This document shows positions 25,414 to 36,318 of a stretch of DNA of 64,000 nt, in pieces. The notes under the pieces were generated by a model. It ran no database searches and was not told the origin of the DNA. It was given only the letters and a program-made list of their open reading frames with translations. This DNA is from Zeus faber (taxonomy: Eukaryota; Chordata; Actinopteri; Zeiformes; Zeidae), in the NCBI GenBank assembly GCA_960531495.1, contig OY482854.1, forward strand, positions 15,639,808-15,703,807. Direction: 5' to 3'. Within the stretch, counting starts at the first letter, position 1; the number at the start of each line of letters is the position of its first letter. The position numbers and the translations under genes are program-made.

Positions 25414-27834
25414 CTCTACAGGAGAGTCTGGTTCATCCAGGATGTTCTTTTCATTCTGTATTCGTTGCATCGTCCCCATAGAACTGGGATCCATCATCAG
25501 AACGTTCTGAGTAGCAGCTCTGCCGAACTTACAGTCACTCTTCCTGGAGTCAGTCGTCCTGCACACCTCGTAATTGTACACATGCTGCAGAGTCCCTGAC
25601 CCCAAAGTGTCGGAGTAACGTGGTGGATAATATGGAATCACCGGGAGACTGGGATGATACAGGATGCGAGACTGTCTCCATCTGTATATTTTCACTGATA
25701 TAATCACCACTAAACACGTGACGAAGAGAAAGGAAACTACAGCCAAAGCCAAGACTAAGTAAAAAGTCAGGTTGTCATTGTACTCCTTGTCGTGTGTAAA
25801 GTCAGTGAACTCTGAGAGCACTTCAGGGAAGCTGTCCGCCACCGCCACGTTAACATTGACTGTAGCTGAACGAGAGGGCTGTCCGTTGTCCTCCACTACA
25901 ACAGTCAGTCTTTGTTTCACAGCATCTTTATCATTGACTTGGCGGATAGTTCTTATTTCTCCATTCTGTAAACCCACTTCAAACAGCGCTCTGTCTGTGG
26001 CTTTCTGCAGTTTATAGGAGAGCCAGGCGTTCTGTCCAGAGTCCACATCAACAGCCACCACTTTAGTGACCAGATAGCCCACATCTGCTGAACGAGGAAC
26101 CATTTCAGCCACCAGAGGGCCACCGGTCTGGACTGGGTACAGAACCTGAGGGGGGTTGTCGTTCTGGTCCTGGATCAATATTTTCACAGTAGTAACTGAA
26201 CTCAGGGGAGGAGACCCTCCATCTCGAGCAGTGATGTTGAACTCAAACCACTTGATTTGCTCATAATCAAATGATTTGACTGCATGTATAATGCCATTTT
26301 CTGAGTTCACTGACATAAATGATGAAACAGGTACTCCATTAATTTCCTTTTCATCCATATAATAAGAAATGCGGGCATTGTGTCCCCAGTCTGCATCAGA
26401 AGCCCTTACAGCAAACACAGAGACACCAGGAGAATTGTTTTCTTGTACAGTATGACTATAATATATTTCATCAAATTTAGGTGGGCTGTCATTCACATCA
26501 GATATTTTGACATTAATATCCTTACTGCTAGAAAGTGGCGGTGTGCCCTCATCGGACACTGTTATAGTAATGTTATACTCAGAAACACTTTCTCTGTCTA
26601 GGGGGCTTTCTGTGACTATTGCATAATAACCGGTTAGAGATGAATCTATACTAAATGGGACATCAGAATTAATGGCGCACTTGACAACACCATTACCATC
26701 AGAGTCTGCGTCATCGACGTTTACAACTGCTACCGTTGTACCAGGAGGCGAATTCTCAGATATGGAATTGGAAAATGACATCAGCTGTATAGTAGGAACG
26801 TTATCATTTTCGTCAACTACTTGGACAATAACTTTACAGGTATCTCTATATCCTCCGTGGTCACTCGCCTGGACATTTAACTGGTACGTCTTTGATTTTT
26901 CAAAATCGAGTTTACCCGCGACTTTAATCTCACCAGTGTTCACATTTAATTCGAACAGCTGCTTTGCCTCTTTGGCAACGTGGGCTATGGAGAAAGTTAC
27001 CTCACCGTTGATCCCTTCATCCGCATCATTTGCAGCCACAGTGGTCACGACCGTGCCCAGTGGGGAGTTCTCTCCGATGTCCGCCTTATACACAGACTGA
27101 CCACACACTGGTGCATTGTCGTTGGCATCCAGCACAGTGACGTGTATGCGGACCGTTCCGGATCTGTGAGGCTCGCCGCCGTCGGATGCGATAAGCACAA
27201 GCGTATGACTATCCTCCTTCTCTCTGTCTAATAGGTTTTGCAAAACCATTTCGATAGATTCGCCGCCATCCGACTGGCGATGGATATCCAACTTGAAATG
27301 ATCAGTCGGTTTCAGCGTGTATTTTTGAATGTCGTTTATACCAACATCAGGGTCGTCCGCACTTTCGAGGGAGAAGCGCGTCCCTAACGCCGCGCTTTCG
27401 ACAATTTTCAGCTTTATTTCGTCCTTCGGGAAAGAGGGGCTGTTGTCGTTTATATCGGTGACCTCCACTGTAACACGATAAAGCTGGATTGGGTTTTCCA
27501 GGATGACTTCGAAGCTGAAGCTGCAGGGCGTCGTCTGTCCGCACAGCTCCTCTCGGTCGATTCGTTCTTTTATAACGAGGGTTCCTTTGTCGCGATTTAA
27601 ATCAACGTACTGTCGATCCCCCTTCGTTATTATTCGAGCTCTGCCTGACACCAGTCTCGACAAATCCAGGCCTAAATCCCTGCTGATATTTCCAACGAAC
27701 GAGCCTTCGACCTGCTCTTCTGGTATTGCATATCGAGCCTGCCCTGTTACGGAACCGAGCGCGTCAAGACAAAGAAGAAAAAACAATATCCTCCATTCGC
27801 CATCGGGTCGTGAGGGGGTCCACACAAAATACAT
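25414..27834 (-). CDS. pcdhg: Clustered gamma-type protocadherin variable exon V9
   Basis: 807 codons from the ATG at 27834 (MYFVWTPS); the codon before it is GTG. Signal peptide 1-31; QARYAIPEEQVEGSFVGN opens EC1, with loop CGQTTPC. EC1-EC5 are unlike every other exon in the window, with repeated DADSDGNG and DEGTPPLSS type motifs. Conversion to the cluster-wide sequence begins later than elsewhere, about ILIQDQNDNPPQ at the end of EC5. Tail ends DSPVE before the GTGAGT donor. The upstream CSE is degenerate, unlike all its neighbours, so regulation may differ. Confidence 0.95.
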
Positions 27835-28000
27835 CACAAGTCAACGAAAAAAAAAAAACGCTATGAAAGCGAGATCCAGGTTTGGAAAAAGGGAGTCGAC
27901 CCGAACGAAGAAATTCCACACGAATGCACGCGTGCATGAGCCTTAATGCCCGACGGAGAGCAGCGCAGATATCGTCTACACGGAGACAGCGAGGCTACAG

Positions 28001-28026
28001 CACAGCCAACAGCACCACATTCAAGA
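28001..28026 (-). promoter_or_regulatory. Degenerate CSE-like sequence upstream of V9
   Basis: Minus strand GGTGCTGTTGGCTGTG aligns with the CSE (GACGCTGTTGGTCAGT), but the CGCT core is TGCT. An ACAGCG nearby (27986-27991) has a CGCT core without matching flanks. About 170-190 bp 5' of the ATG. Confidence 0.4.
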
Positions 28027-28449
28027 GGATTATGTATCAACAGCGGCACGTAGAGCTTGAAGAGAGCAATTGCATTCTGAGACGTGTTTATTTATATAAA
28101 AGAGTATTCAAGTTGCAATCAAATGCGTTTTCTCTCAATATACAACCTCTCAATCAACCCGATGACAAACGTGCTATAAAGGAATGAAACGACGATCATT
28201 CCAAATTGAATGCGTTCAAACATCTGTCAAGACCTATTTATATTTTACAGACAGCCTACAAAATATCCACCTCCACGTCCGTGTTTCAAAATGAAGCCTG
28301 CTTTGCATCAGGATATGAATACAGATCGCAGAATTTTCTGGGCCTAAAAACAGCAGATGCATCACACACACATTGAGAGGAGCTCTTCTGATGTAATCAT
28401 GCTCCTATTTCAAACCCCAAACACATTTGTTGACTCAGATGTTTGCATT

Positions 28450-28562
28450 AAAACACACAAACACACACACACACGCACGCGGGCGGGCGCGCGCACTCAC
28501 GCACGCACACACACGTACACACATACACACACAAACGCACACACACACACACACACACACAC
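28450..28562. repeat. (CA)n with GC-rich (GCGC/CACG) interruption
   Basis: Alternating purine-pyrimidine tract 3' of V8; CA, CG and TG steps throughout, a Z-DNA-prone composition. Confidence 0.9.
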
Positions 28563-28720
28563 TAAAGATGTATTGGTGTGACCTGTATCAACTACAGTTT
28601 AAGAGCAAGAAAATATACACATAATATAAAATAAATCAAAGTATACATTTCTGATTCCAGTTATAAGTATAATTTTAAGTAACGGAACATAATGAAATAT
28701 TAACTCAAGATATCACTCAC

Positions 28721-31135
28721 CAGAGTTGACATACAAGATTCGACACCCGATTGCTTCGCTTCCTGGATATTATCAGTCCCATCAACGCTCACCAAACTTG
28801 GATTCATAGTTGGCATAAACTTCATGTCACTCTTTCTGGAGTCAGTCGTCCTGCACACCTCGTAGTTGTACACATGCTGCAGAGTCCCTGACCCCAAAGT
28901 GTCGGAATAACGTGGTGGATAATATGGAATCACCGGGAGACTGGGATGATACAGGATGCGAGACTGTCTCCATCTGTATATTTTCACTGATATAATCACC
29001 ACTAAACACGTGATGAAGAGAAAGGAAACTACAGCCAAAGCCAAGACTAAGTAAAAAGTCAGGTTGTCATTGTACTCCTTGTCGTGTGCAAAGTCAGTGA
29101 ACTCTGAGAGCACTTCAGGGAAGCTGTCCGCCACCGCCACGTTAACATTGACTGTAGCTGAACGAGAGGGCTGTCCGTTGTCCTCCACTACAACAGTCAG
29201 TCTTTGTTTCACAACATCTTTATCAGTGACTTGGCGGATAGTTCTTATTTCTCCATTCTGTAAACCCACTTCAAACAGCGCTCTGTCTGTGGCTTTCTGC
29301 AGTTTATAGGAGAGCCAGGCGTTCTGTCCAGAGTCCACATCAACAGCCACCACTTTAGTGACCAGATAGCCCACATCTGCTGAACGAGGAACCATTTCAG
29401 CCACCAGAGGGCCACCGGTCTGGACTGGGTACAGAACCTGAGGGGGGTTGTCGTTCTGATCCTGGATCATTATTTTCACAGTCACATTGCTGCTGAGTGG
29501 AGGGGAGCCTCCGTCCTGGGCTTTGATTACAAATATCAGTTGTTTGATGTGTTCATAATCAAAGGACCTTACTGTACGTATTTCCCCCTTTTCTGGGTTT
29601 ACAGAAATATATTCAGATACATGCAATCCGTCAATCACAGAGTCCTCCAAAACGTAGGATACGCGGGCGTTTTGATTTCCATCAATGTCTTCAGCTTTAA
29701 CAATAAGCACCGAAGCCCCTGGGTGATTATTCTCCTCCAAAAACACGACGTAAACATCTTTTGAAAACACAGGAGCGTTATCGTTGACGTCAGAGACCTT
29801 TACGTGAAAGACTTTCTTCGATGACAGGGGAGGCGACCCTCCGTCTGTAGCAACCACGGTGATATTAAAGTCAGAAACACTTTCACGGTCTAATAGACCA
29901 TCGGTGATTATTGCATAGTAATTTCTCAAATTTGATTTAATCTTGAATGGTGCATTTTCATTTATTTTACAAATTACCTGCCCATTACTACCGGAATCGA
30001 TGTCTTTAACGTTGACTATCCCAATGGTTGTGCCTGTCGGTGAATCTTCCGAGACTGCACTAGTGAATGACATGACGCTTATTACTGGCGCATTGTCATT
30101 AACATCGATCACATCTATTATCACTTTACTAGAATCGGTTAAACCTCCCTGATCTTTTGCTTCGATTCGGAGCTCATATTTTCTATCTTTTTCAAAATCC
30201 ATCGGACCTGACACAGACAACACACCAGAATGTTGATCTATAGACAACAGATTAGCGACGTTGCTCTTCAGATTTGAAAGTGAATATGTGATATATCCAT
30301 TTGAGCCACTATCTGCGTCCGTGGCGTTCACAGTAATAATGCGAGTGCCCACCGGTGCGTTTTCCATGACCGTAGTTGTATACACCGACTGGTTAAAAAC
30401 TGGAGCATTGTCATTTGCGTCCAATACGATTATATTGATGTTTACTGTACCGGATCTTTGCGGCGTTCCACCATCTAGTGCGATAAGCTTTAATGCCAAA
30501 CGGGGATGTAGCTCTCTGTCTAATGCTTTCCCGAGCACCATTTCAATATATTTGCTCCCGTCAGAATTCAAATGCTGTTTTAAAGCGAAATTATCATTCG
30601 ACGTCAAAACATAGTCTTGCAAGCCGTTAATTCCAACATCAAGGTCCTCTGCGTTCTCCAGCACAAATCGCGCACCAAGGTTGGCGGACTCGCTTATTTC
30701 CAATTCAATGTTCGATTTCTTGAAGAGCGGAGGGTGGTCGTTGACATCCAATACCTCGACTGTAACGTGGTGAAGTTCCAGTGGATTTTCCAATATGATC
30801 TCGAAGCTGAAGCTACATGGTGTGGCGTCGCCACAGAGCTGCTCTCGGTCTATTCTCTCATTGACGACTAAAAGCCCTTTGTCCGTCTGCAGCTCCGCGT
30901 ACCGAACGTTTTCCCCGGTCACGATTCGGGCTCGACCGGAACGGAGCCTTTTCAAATCCAATCCAAGGTCCTGCGCCATATTACTGATGAGAGACCCTTT
31001 CTTCATTTCCTCTGGAATTGAGTATCTGATTTGGCCAGCGACCGTGTAGAAAAAATAAAGCAGCAATAAAAGCACTGTGCGCGACGATCCGCAGCCCAAA
31101 CGCCATTCTCGACACAGGGGTTGTGCAAAGGCCAT
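28721..31135 (-). CDS. pcdhg: Clustered gamma-type protocadherin variable exon V8, divergent tail
   Basis: 805 codons from MAFAQPLC (AAAATGG, strong context); an in-frame ATG at 31168 would add 11 residues. Signal peptide 1-34; QIRYSIPEE opens EC1; loop CGDATPC. EC1-EC5 are unlike other exons. EC6 and the span carry the cluster-wide sequence, but right after DSRKSD the tail changes completely to MKFMPTMNPSLVSVDG, ending STL before a CTG/GTGAGT donor. It lacks the FGRAASQN and MDPSSTGTM motifs found in all other exons. It is thus the only variable cytoplasmic domain of its own type here, perhaps an ancestral subtype that escaped homogenisation. Confidence 0.94.
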
Positions 31136-31322
31136 TTTTTTCAAACGAGCAATTCCAAGAACAATCATTCGAAACGCACCAAACGCAGCCACTTCTCAAA
31201 TTGCCATCTATTTAAAAGGTGTAGTTCGTTGCTCATGCGCCACAATGCCTGGACTAAGGTTACGCCTTTCTTTCGTCTGACTGGCTGCAATAAGGCACGG
31301 CAACGTTTTACAATTTTTATTA

Positions 31323-31350
31323 CAGTTCAACAGCGTCCCTCAGAGTTCAA
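31323..31350 (-). promoter_or_regulatory. V8 CSE/CGCT box
   Basis: Minus strand GAGGGACGCTGTTGAACTG; CGCT core intact. It lies about 190 bp upstream of the ATG and directly against a CA/TA microsatellite. Confidence 0.75.
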
Positions 31351-31358
31351 TATATGAA

Positions 31359-31359
31359 C

Positions 31360-31434
<75 letters not shown>
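31359..31434. repeat. (CA)n(TA)n microsatellite
   Basis: About 30 CA units followed by about 7 TA units, immediately upstream of the V8 CSE in transcription sense. Confidence 0.95.
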
Positions 31435-31534
31435 TTAAAGCAATAAAAGACGCCACATGAAGTTATATGATTTAATCTAGCAAAGTCTAGATGAAGCCAG
31501 CATGTTAAGAGTTGAGCACATTCGAAGATAAATT

Positions 31535-31552
31535 GGGTTAGGGTTAGGGTTA
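31535..31552. repeat. Short interstitial telomere-like repeat
   Basis: Three GGGTTA units followed by an ATA/ATT run. Too short to mean a chromosome end. Confidence 0.8.
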
Positions 31553-31844
31553 ATAATAATAATTTCCACTATTATAGTATCATCTCCGCCAGTCAAATGA
31601 TGGTCGTATTATAATCATCAAGGTCAGAGCTATCCACGCTGCGTAGCTGAAAAGGACTTGCATGTCTGAAATATAGTCATGTGTTTTATAAAAAACAACC
31701 AAGCATGGGGTATAAAATCCAGCGTCATGCTTTAAATTACGGAGAAATGGCACCCATGAAAACACATCTCAACCTCTCAGTACGAAAAAATATTCTAAAG
31801 CAGCTGGACTGTGAATAGAACGTCATGAAGTCGTTTAGCCCGGT

Positions 31845-31871
31845 GCGCTGTCCATCAGCGCTGGTGCTGAA
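31845..31871 (-). promoter_or_regulatory. Non-canonical split RE1/NRSE motif
   Basis: Minus strand TTCAGCACC, then 9 bases, then GGACAGCGC. Both half-sites are perfect, but the gap is 9 instead of 2. This wide spacing (half-site shift of 7) falls in the range reported for non-canonical REST sites. About 580 bp 3' of the V7 donor. Confidence 0.7.
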
Positions 31872-31936
31872 ACGTGATTTTACGCTTGTTTTTTTTTTGT
31901 TTTTTTTGGCAGATAAAGTCACCCTCGGACACATAC

Positions 31937-32010
31937 GCAGCCACGCACGCACGCAGCCACGCAGGCACGCGAGCGCGCGCGCACACACACACACGCACAC
32001 ACACACACAC

Positions 32011-32042
<32 letters not shown>
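31937..32042. repeat. Mixed (CACG)n/(CA)n microsatellite
   Basis: GCACGCACG steps grading into pure CA, about 400 bp 3' of the V7 donor; similar to the tracts at 28450 and 39535. Confidence 0.9.
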
Positions 32043-32045
<3 letters not shown>

Positions 32046-32449
32046 ATCAAACTAAACTGTTTAAATGCAGAATAAACTGGCCTTTGCAGAGTTTAATCTA
32101 GGAACTAAAACACAACAGTCAAACGGCTAATAGAGAAAAAAAATCCATGTCAGCCCAAAGTCTCCATGTATGACATCTGACGTATTCACTGATGTGATCC
32201 TGAGACAGATCTTACGTTAAAGTTGTTGAATGTTCGACAGACTATGAAGACATGTTAGGGTAATTCCAACGAGTAGCTGTGAACGTGTGAAACGCCAATA
32301 AGTACTACCCATGTTGCTGAAATTGTGTTAATGGCGAAACTGATAAACGTATTCATTTTTGATACGAGGGATTATAGCAAAATAAAAAAAACTTTCTTGA
32401 AATATGTGGCATTTTGAGGGACTCCTCATACACAATATTGCCAACTCAC

Positions 32450-34885
32450 CTCTAGAGGAGAGTCTGGTTCATCCAGGATGTTCTTTTCACTCTGTATTCG
32501 CTGCATCGTCCCTGTAGAACTGGGGTCCATCATCAGAACGTTCTGACTAGCAGCTCTGCCGAACTTACAGTCACTCTTTCTGGAGTCAGTCGTCCTGCAC
32601 ACCTCGTAATTGTACACATGCTGCAGAGTCCCTGACCCCAAAGTGTCGGAGTAACGTGGTGGATAATAAGGAATCACCGGGAGACTGGGATGATACAGGA
32701 TGCGAGACTGTCTCCATCTGTATATTTTCACTGATATAATCACCACTAAACACGTGATGAAGAGAAAGGAAACTACAGCCAAGGCCAAGACTAAGTAAAA
32801 AGTCAGGTTGTCATTGTACTCCTTGTCGTGTGTAAAGTCAGTGAACTCTGAGAGCACTTCAGGGAAGCTGTCCGCCACCGCCACGTTAACATTGACTGTA
32901 GCTGAACGAGAGGGCTGTCCGTTGTCCTCCACTACAACAGTCAGTCTTTGTTTCACAGCATCTTTATCAGTGACTTGGCGGGTAGTTCTTATTTCTCCAT
33001 TCTGTAATCCCACTTCAAACAGCGCTCTGTCTGTGGCTTTCTGCAGTTTATAGGAGAGCCAGGCGTTCTGTCCAGAGTCCACATCAACAGCCACCACTTT
33101 AGTGACCAGATAGCCCACATCTGCTGAACGAGGAACCATTTCAGCCACCAGAGGGCCACCGGTCTGGACTGGGTACAGAACCTGAGGGGGGTTGTCGTTC
33201 TGGTCCTGGATCATTATTTTCACAGTCACGTTGCTACTGAGTGGAGGGGAGCCTCCATCCTGAGCTTTGACAACAAGTTCAAAGTGTTTAACTTGTTCAT
33301 AATCAAATGAGCGCACTGCATGTAAGACTCCAGTTTCAGAGTTTATAGAAACATAAGTAGAGACTGGACTACCACTGACCTGGTTCTCCTCTAGGAGATA
33401 CGAGATTCTTGCATTTTGATTGCTGTCGGTGTCCCGAGCGCTCACCTTAAAGATAGATATCCCAGGTGGGTTGTTCTCCAGGACATGTGCATAGAATGTA
33501 GGTTCATCGAAAACCGGGGCGTTGTCGTTTACATCCGAAAGCTTGAGATGTAAATGTATGAAGCTTGATAGCGGAGGCGAACCTGAGTCTGTAGCTGTTA
33601 CTGTAATGTTATATTCCGGAAAATGTTCACGGTCAAAAGCCATATCTGAAATCAGCGTGTAGTAATTAGTTAAAGATGATTTAATTTTAAACGGAAATTC
33701 TTTATCTATGGAACATGTTATCTCACCGTTTTTTTGTGAGTCCGCATCCTTCACATTGATAACAGCAATTGTTGATCCCAACGGTGCATTTTCAGGCATA
33801 GGACTAGAGAAGGACATGACGTTAATGATCGGCGCATTATCATTAATGTCAATAATATCTATAATTATTTTAACAAGGTCAGTTAACCCCCCCTTATCTC
33901 TAGCCTCAACACGTATTTCATATTTTTTGTCCTTTTCAAAATCAATTTGCCCGGCTACAGTTATATTACCAGTCGATTGATCAATGTTGAATATACCCGC
34001 CAGGTTTTCTTTCAAATTGGAAAATGAATAAGCCACTAAACCATTAGATCCACTGTCAGCATCTGTAGCATTTACAGTTGTTATGTATGTCCCTATTTGT
34101 GCGTTTTCAGATACAGTCGCCCTGTAAACGGTCTGATTAAAAATAGGAGCATTATCATTTACATCCAAAACGCTTATATCAATATTTACTGTACCCGACC
34201 TCTGAGGAGTGCCTCCGTCCATCGCTACCAGCTTCAGTGACAGACGGGGTTGGCCCTCTCGGTCTAGCGGCTTCTGGAGGATCATTTCTGCAAATTTCGT
34301 CCCGTCGGGGTTGGCGTGCTGCTTCAGAACAAAATGATCGGTCGAGCTCAGCACATATCGCTGCAGCCCATTTAGCCCCACGTCCGGATCATCCGCACTT
34401 TCCAGAACAAAACGAGAACCTATGACGGCGGATTCGCTAATTTCCATTTTAATGTGGTTACTTTTGAACACGGGCGCGTGGTCATTGACATCCAAAACCT
34501 CTACCGTGACACGATGTAACTCGATTGGATTTTCCAAGATGATCTCGATGCTGAAGCTGCACGGTGTGATGTCAGCACACAGTTGCTCTCGGTCGATTCT
34601 CTCGTTGACGACCAGGGACCCTTTGTCTGTCTTCAGCTCAGTGTACTGCGTGGCTTGCTCGGTCACGATACGCGCCCGACCAGAACGGAGCCTGGTAAGG
34701 TCCAGACCCAGGTCTTGCGCTACGTTGCCAACAAAAGATCCTTTCTTCATCTCCTCTGGGATTGAATAGCGAATCTGACATCTGCCCAGGTGGCTGAGAA
34801 ACAGCAGAAGAACGAGTCCTTCCAGCGACCAAAGGCCAGGGTAAAAACGCCATTTCAAACGTCGCAATATTCCACAAACCTCCAT
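32450..34885 (-). CDS. pcdhg: Clustered gamma-type protocadherin variable exon V7
   Basis: 812 codons from MEVCGILRRLKWRF. Signal peptide 1-36; QIRYSIPEE opens EC1; loop CADITPC. EC1-EC4 are its own type (EC1 motif RARIVTEQATQYTEL). In EC5 the sequence switches early to class A (QVSGSPVSTYVSINSETG), so its conversion tract reaches further 5' than most. The tail is cluster type, with one EC6 change (IRTTRQV). The homology continues across the GTGAGT donor into the intron, which matches V15's intron for about 55 bases. Confidence 0.95.
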
Positions 34886-35118
34886 GTCGCATCCAAAAAT
34901 CCGTACAGATACTGCAAAACTCCGACGATTACATACATTAATTTTTAAAAAGAGAGCATGGAAAGAAACGCAGCAGAACTCTCGGATCTAAATTGTGTTA
35001 TGCCTTTCTCTCCGTCACTCCCCTCAAACCGACACCCGTCTCGTATGAACAAACTGTGTATATGGCAGAGAGAGGGAGGAGGACGCTTTGATCGACAACA
35101 GTGAGAACAAAAATATTT

Positions 35119-35149
35119 CCCTGACCAACAGCGTCGCTTAGAGTCCGAA
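35119..35149 (-). promoter_or_regulatory. V7 CSE/CGCT box
   Basis: Minus strand AAGCGACGCTGTTGGTCAGG; one change from the main form beside the intact core. About 240 bp before the ATG. Confidence 0.78.
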
Positions 35150-36096
35150 ACATGGAATACTACTTAAAGCATTCACCCATTTATATAACATATGATGCAC
35201 GGTCATGATGAATACGAACATCCCATCATGCAATTAAAAAGATATATATATATATATTTAAAACGAACGTGATTTGTTAAACATTAATGCTTTTTGTTGG
35301 TATATACTATCTACAGCTGATGATTGTACAAGACATGTCATTGTGTATAACTTCCTTTACTTTCATTGTTCCATGCAACGGGCCATCGTGTAACTTAGAT
35401 AATTAAATCGGCCTCCTAGTGTCAATGTGTGGTAGTGGTAGTTAAAAAGGGAGCAACAATTAAAATCCGTTCATAAAAAAAAATGTTCAAAGCTAAAATA
35501 TAGAAATATGTGAGTGAATAAACATTCATGAGGCAGTCATGAAGCTTAACATATGATGTGTTTAATAATGCCACTTTCATGAATTAAAAAAAAAAGAAAA
35601 TGTAATCAGTGTTCTGATCAGGAGAGTACGATTCCAAGGGAAGTCCTAAACCTTTCAACACATTGTACTGTCGCAATGTGGAATAATAATAATTTAATAA
35701 TTATGAATCCATTTCAAAATGGAAGAAAAAATATATCAAACAGCAATCTGAAAAGCTAATAACCCACCTATAAATGCTGAGGTTTATGCATTTACAATAA
35801 CCAAAATATTATGTAAATATTGACGGCATATAAATATTTCCTGAATATAATACAATCTGGTGGAATAACACCATTATATGAGTGAAAATAAATGGAACAG
35901 GACACCCAGGGGAACAAAATCTTATTAAATCATAATTACAAAAGCCAACAGCTCCAATTGTACTGTGTGATAAGAACATGAAACGTAGATGTGGTACAGA
36001 GCAACATGAAAAAATGGACAATGGCGAAACTATTAATGCATCAAAAATGCATGATCTTAAGCCAAACCACCACACATTTCAATAACATTGTGGAAG
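35150..36096. other. V7-V6 spacer
   Basis: AT-rich, with no gene and no RE1 motif found. Sequence near 35985-36075 is weakly similar to the flank at 39430-39530. Confidence 0.5.
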
Positions 36097-36106
36097 AACA
36101 CACACG

Positions 36107-36186
<80 letters not shown>
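36097..36186. repeat. (CA)n microsatellite
   Basis: CA repeat about 130 bp 3' of the V6 donor, in the same relative place as those 3' of the broken exon and V4. Confidence 0.95.
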
Positions 36187-36188
<2 letters not shown>

Positions 36189-36318
36189 CAGAGATTTCTG
36201 TTTTTTTTAAGTGTTGAAAAACTGTTACCAACACATTTCTGTAATCTGTTCAGGTTCAACGTGAGAACAATTCAATGTTATGGTAAACATTGTCATTGGT
36301 TTTCTAAAGTGAACTCAC

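Noticed and set aside
28260-28290. RE1 site 3' of V8 (GTCCGTGTTTCAAAA)
   Set aside because: Only the GGAC core fits; the other positions disagree with the consensus.
31535-31552. Telomere repeat
   Set aside because: Only three units, followed by simple sequence; a chance or minor interstitial repeat.
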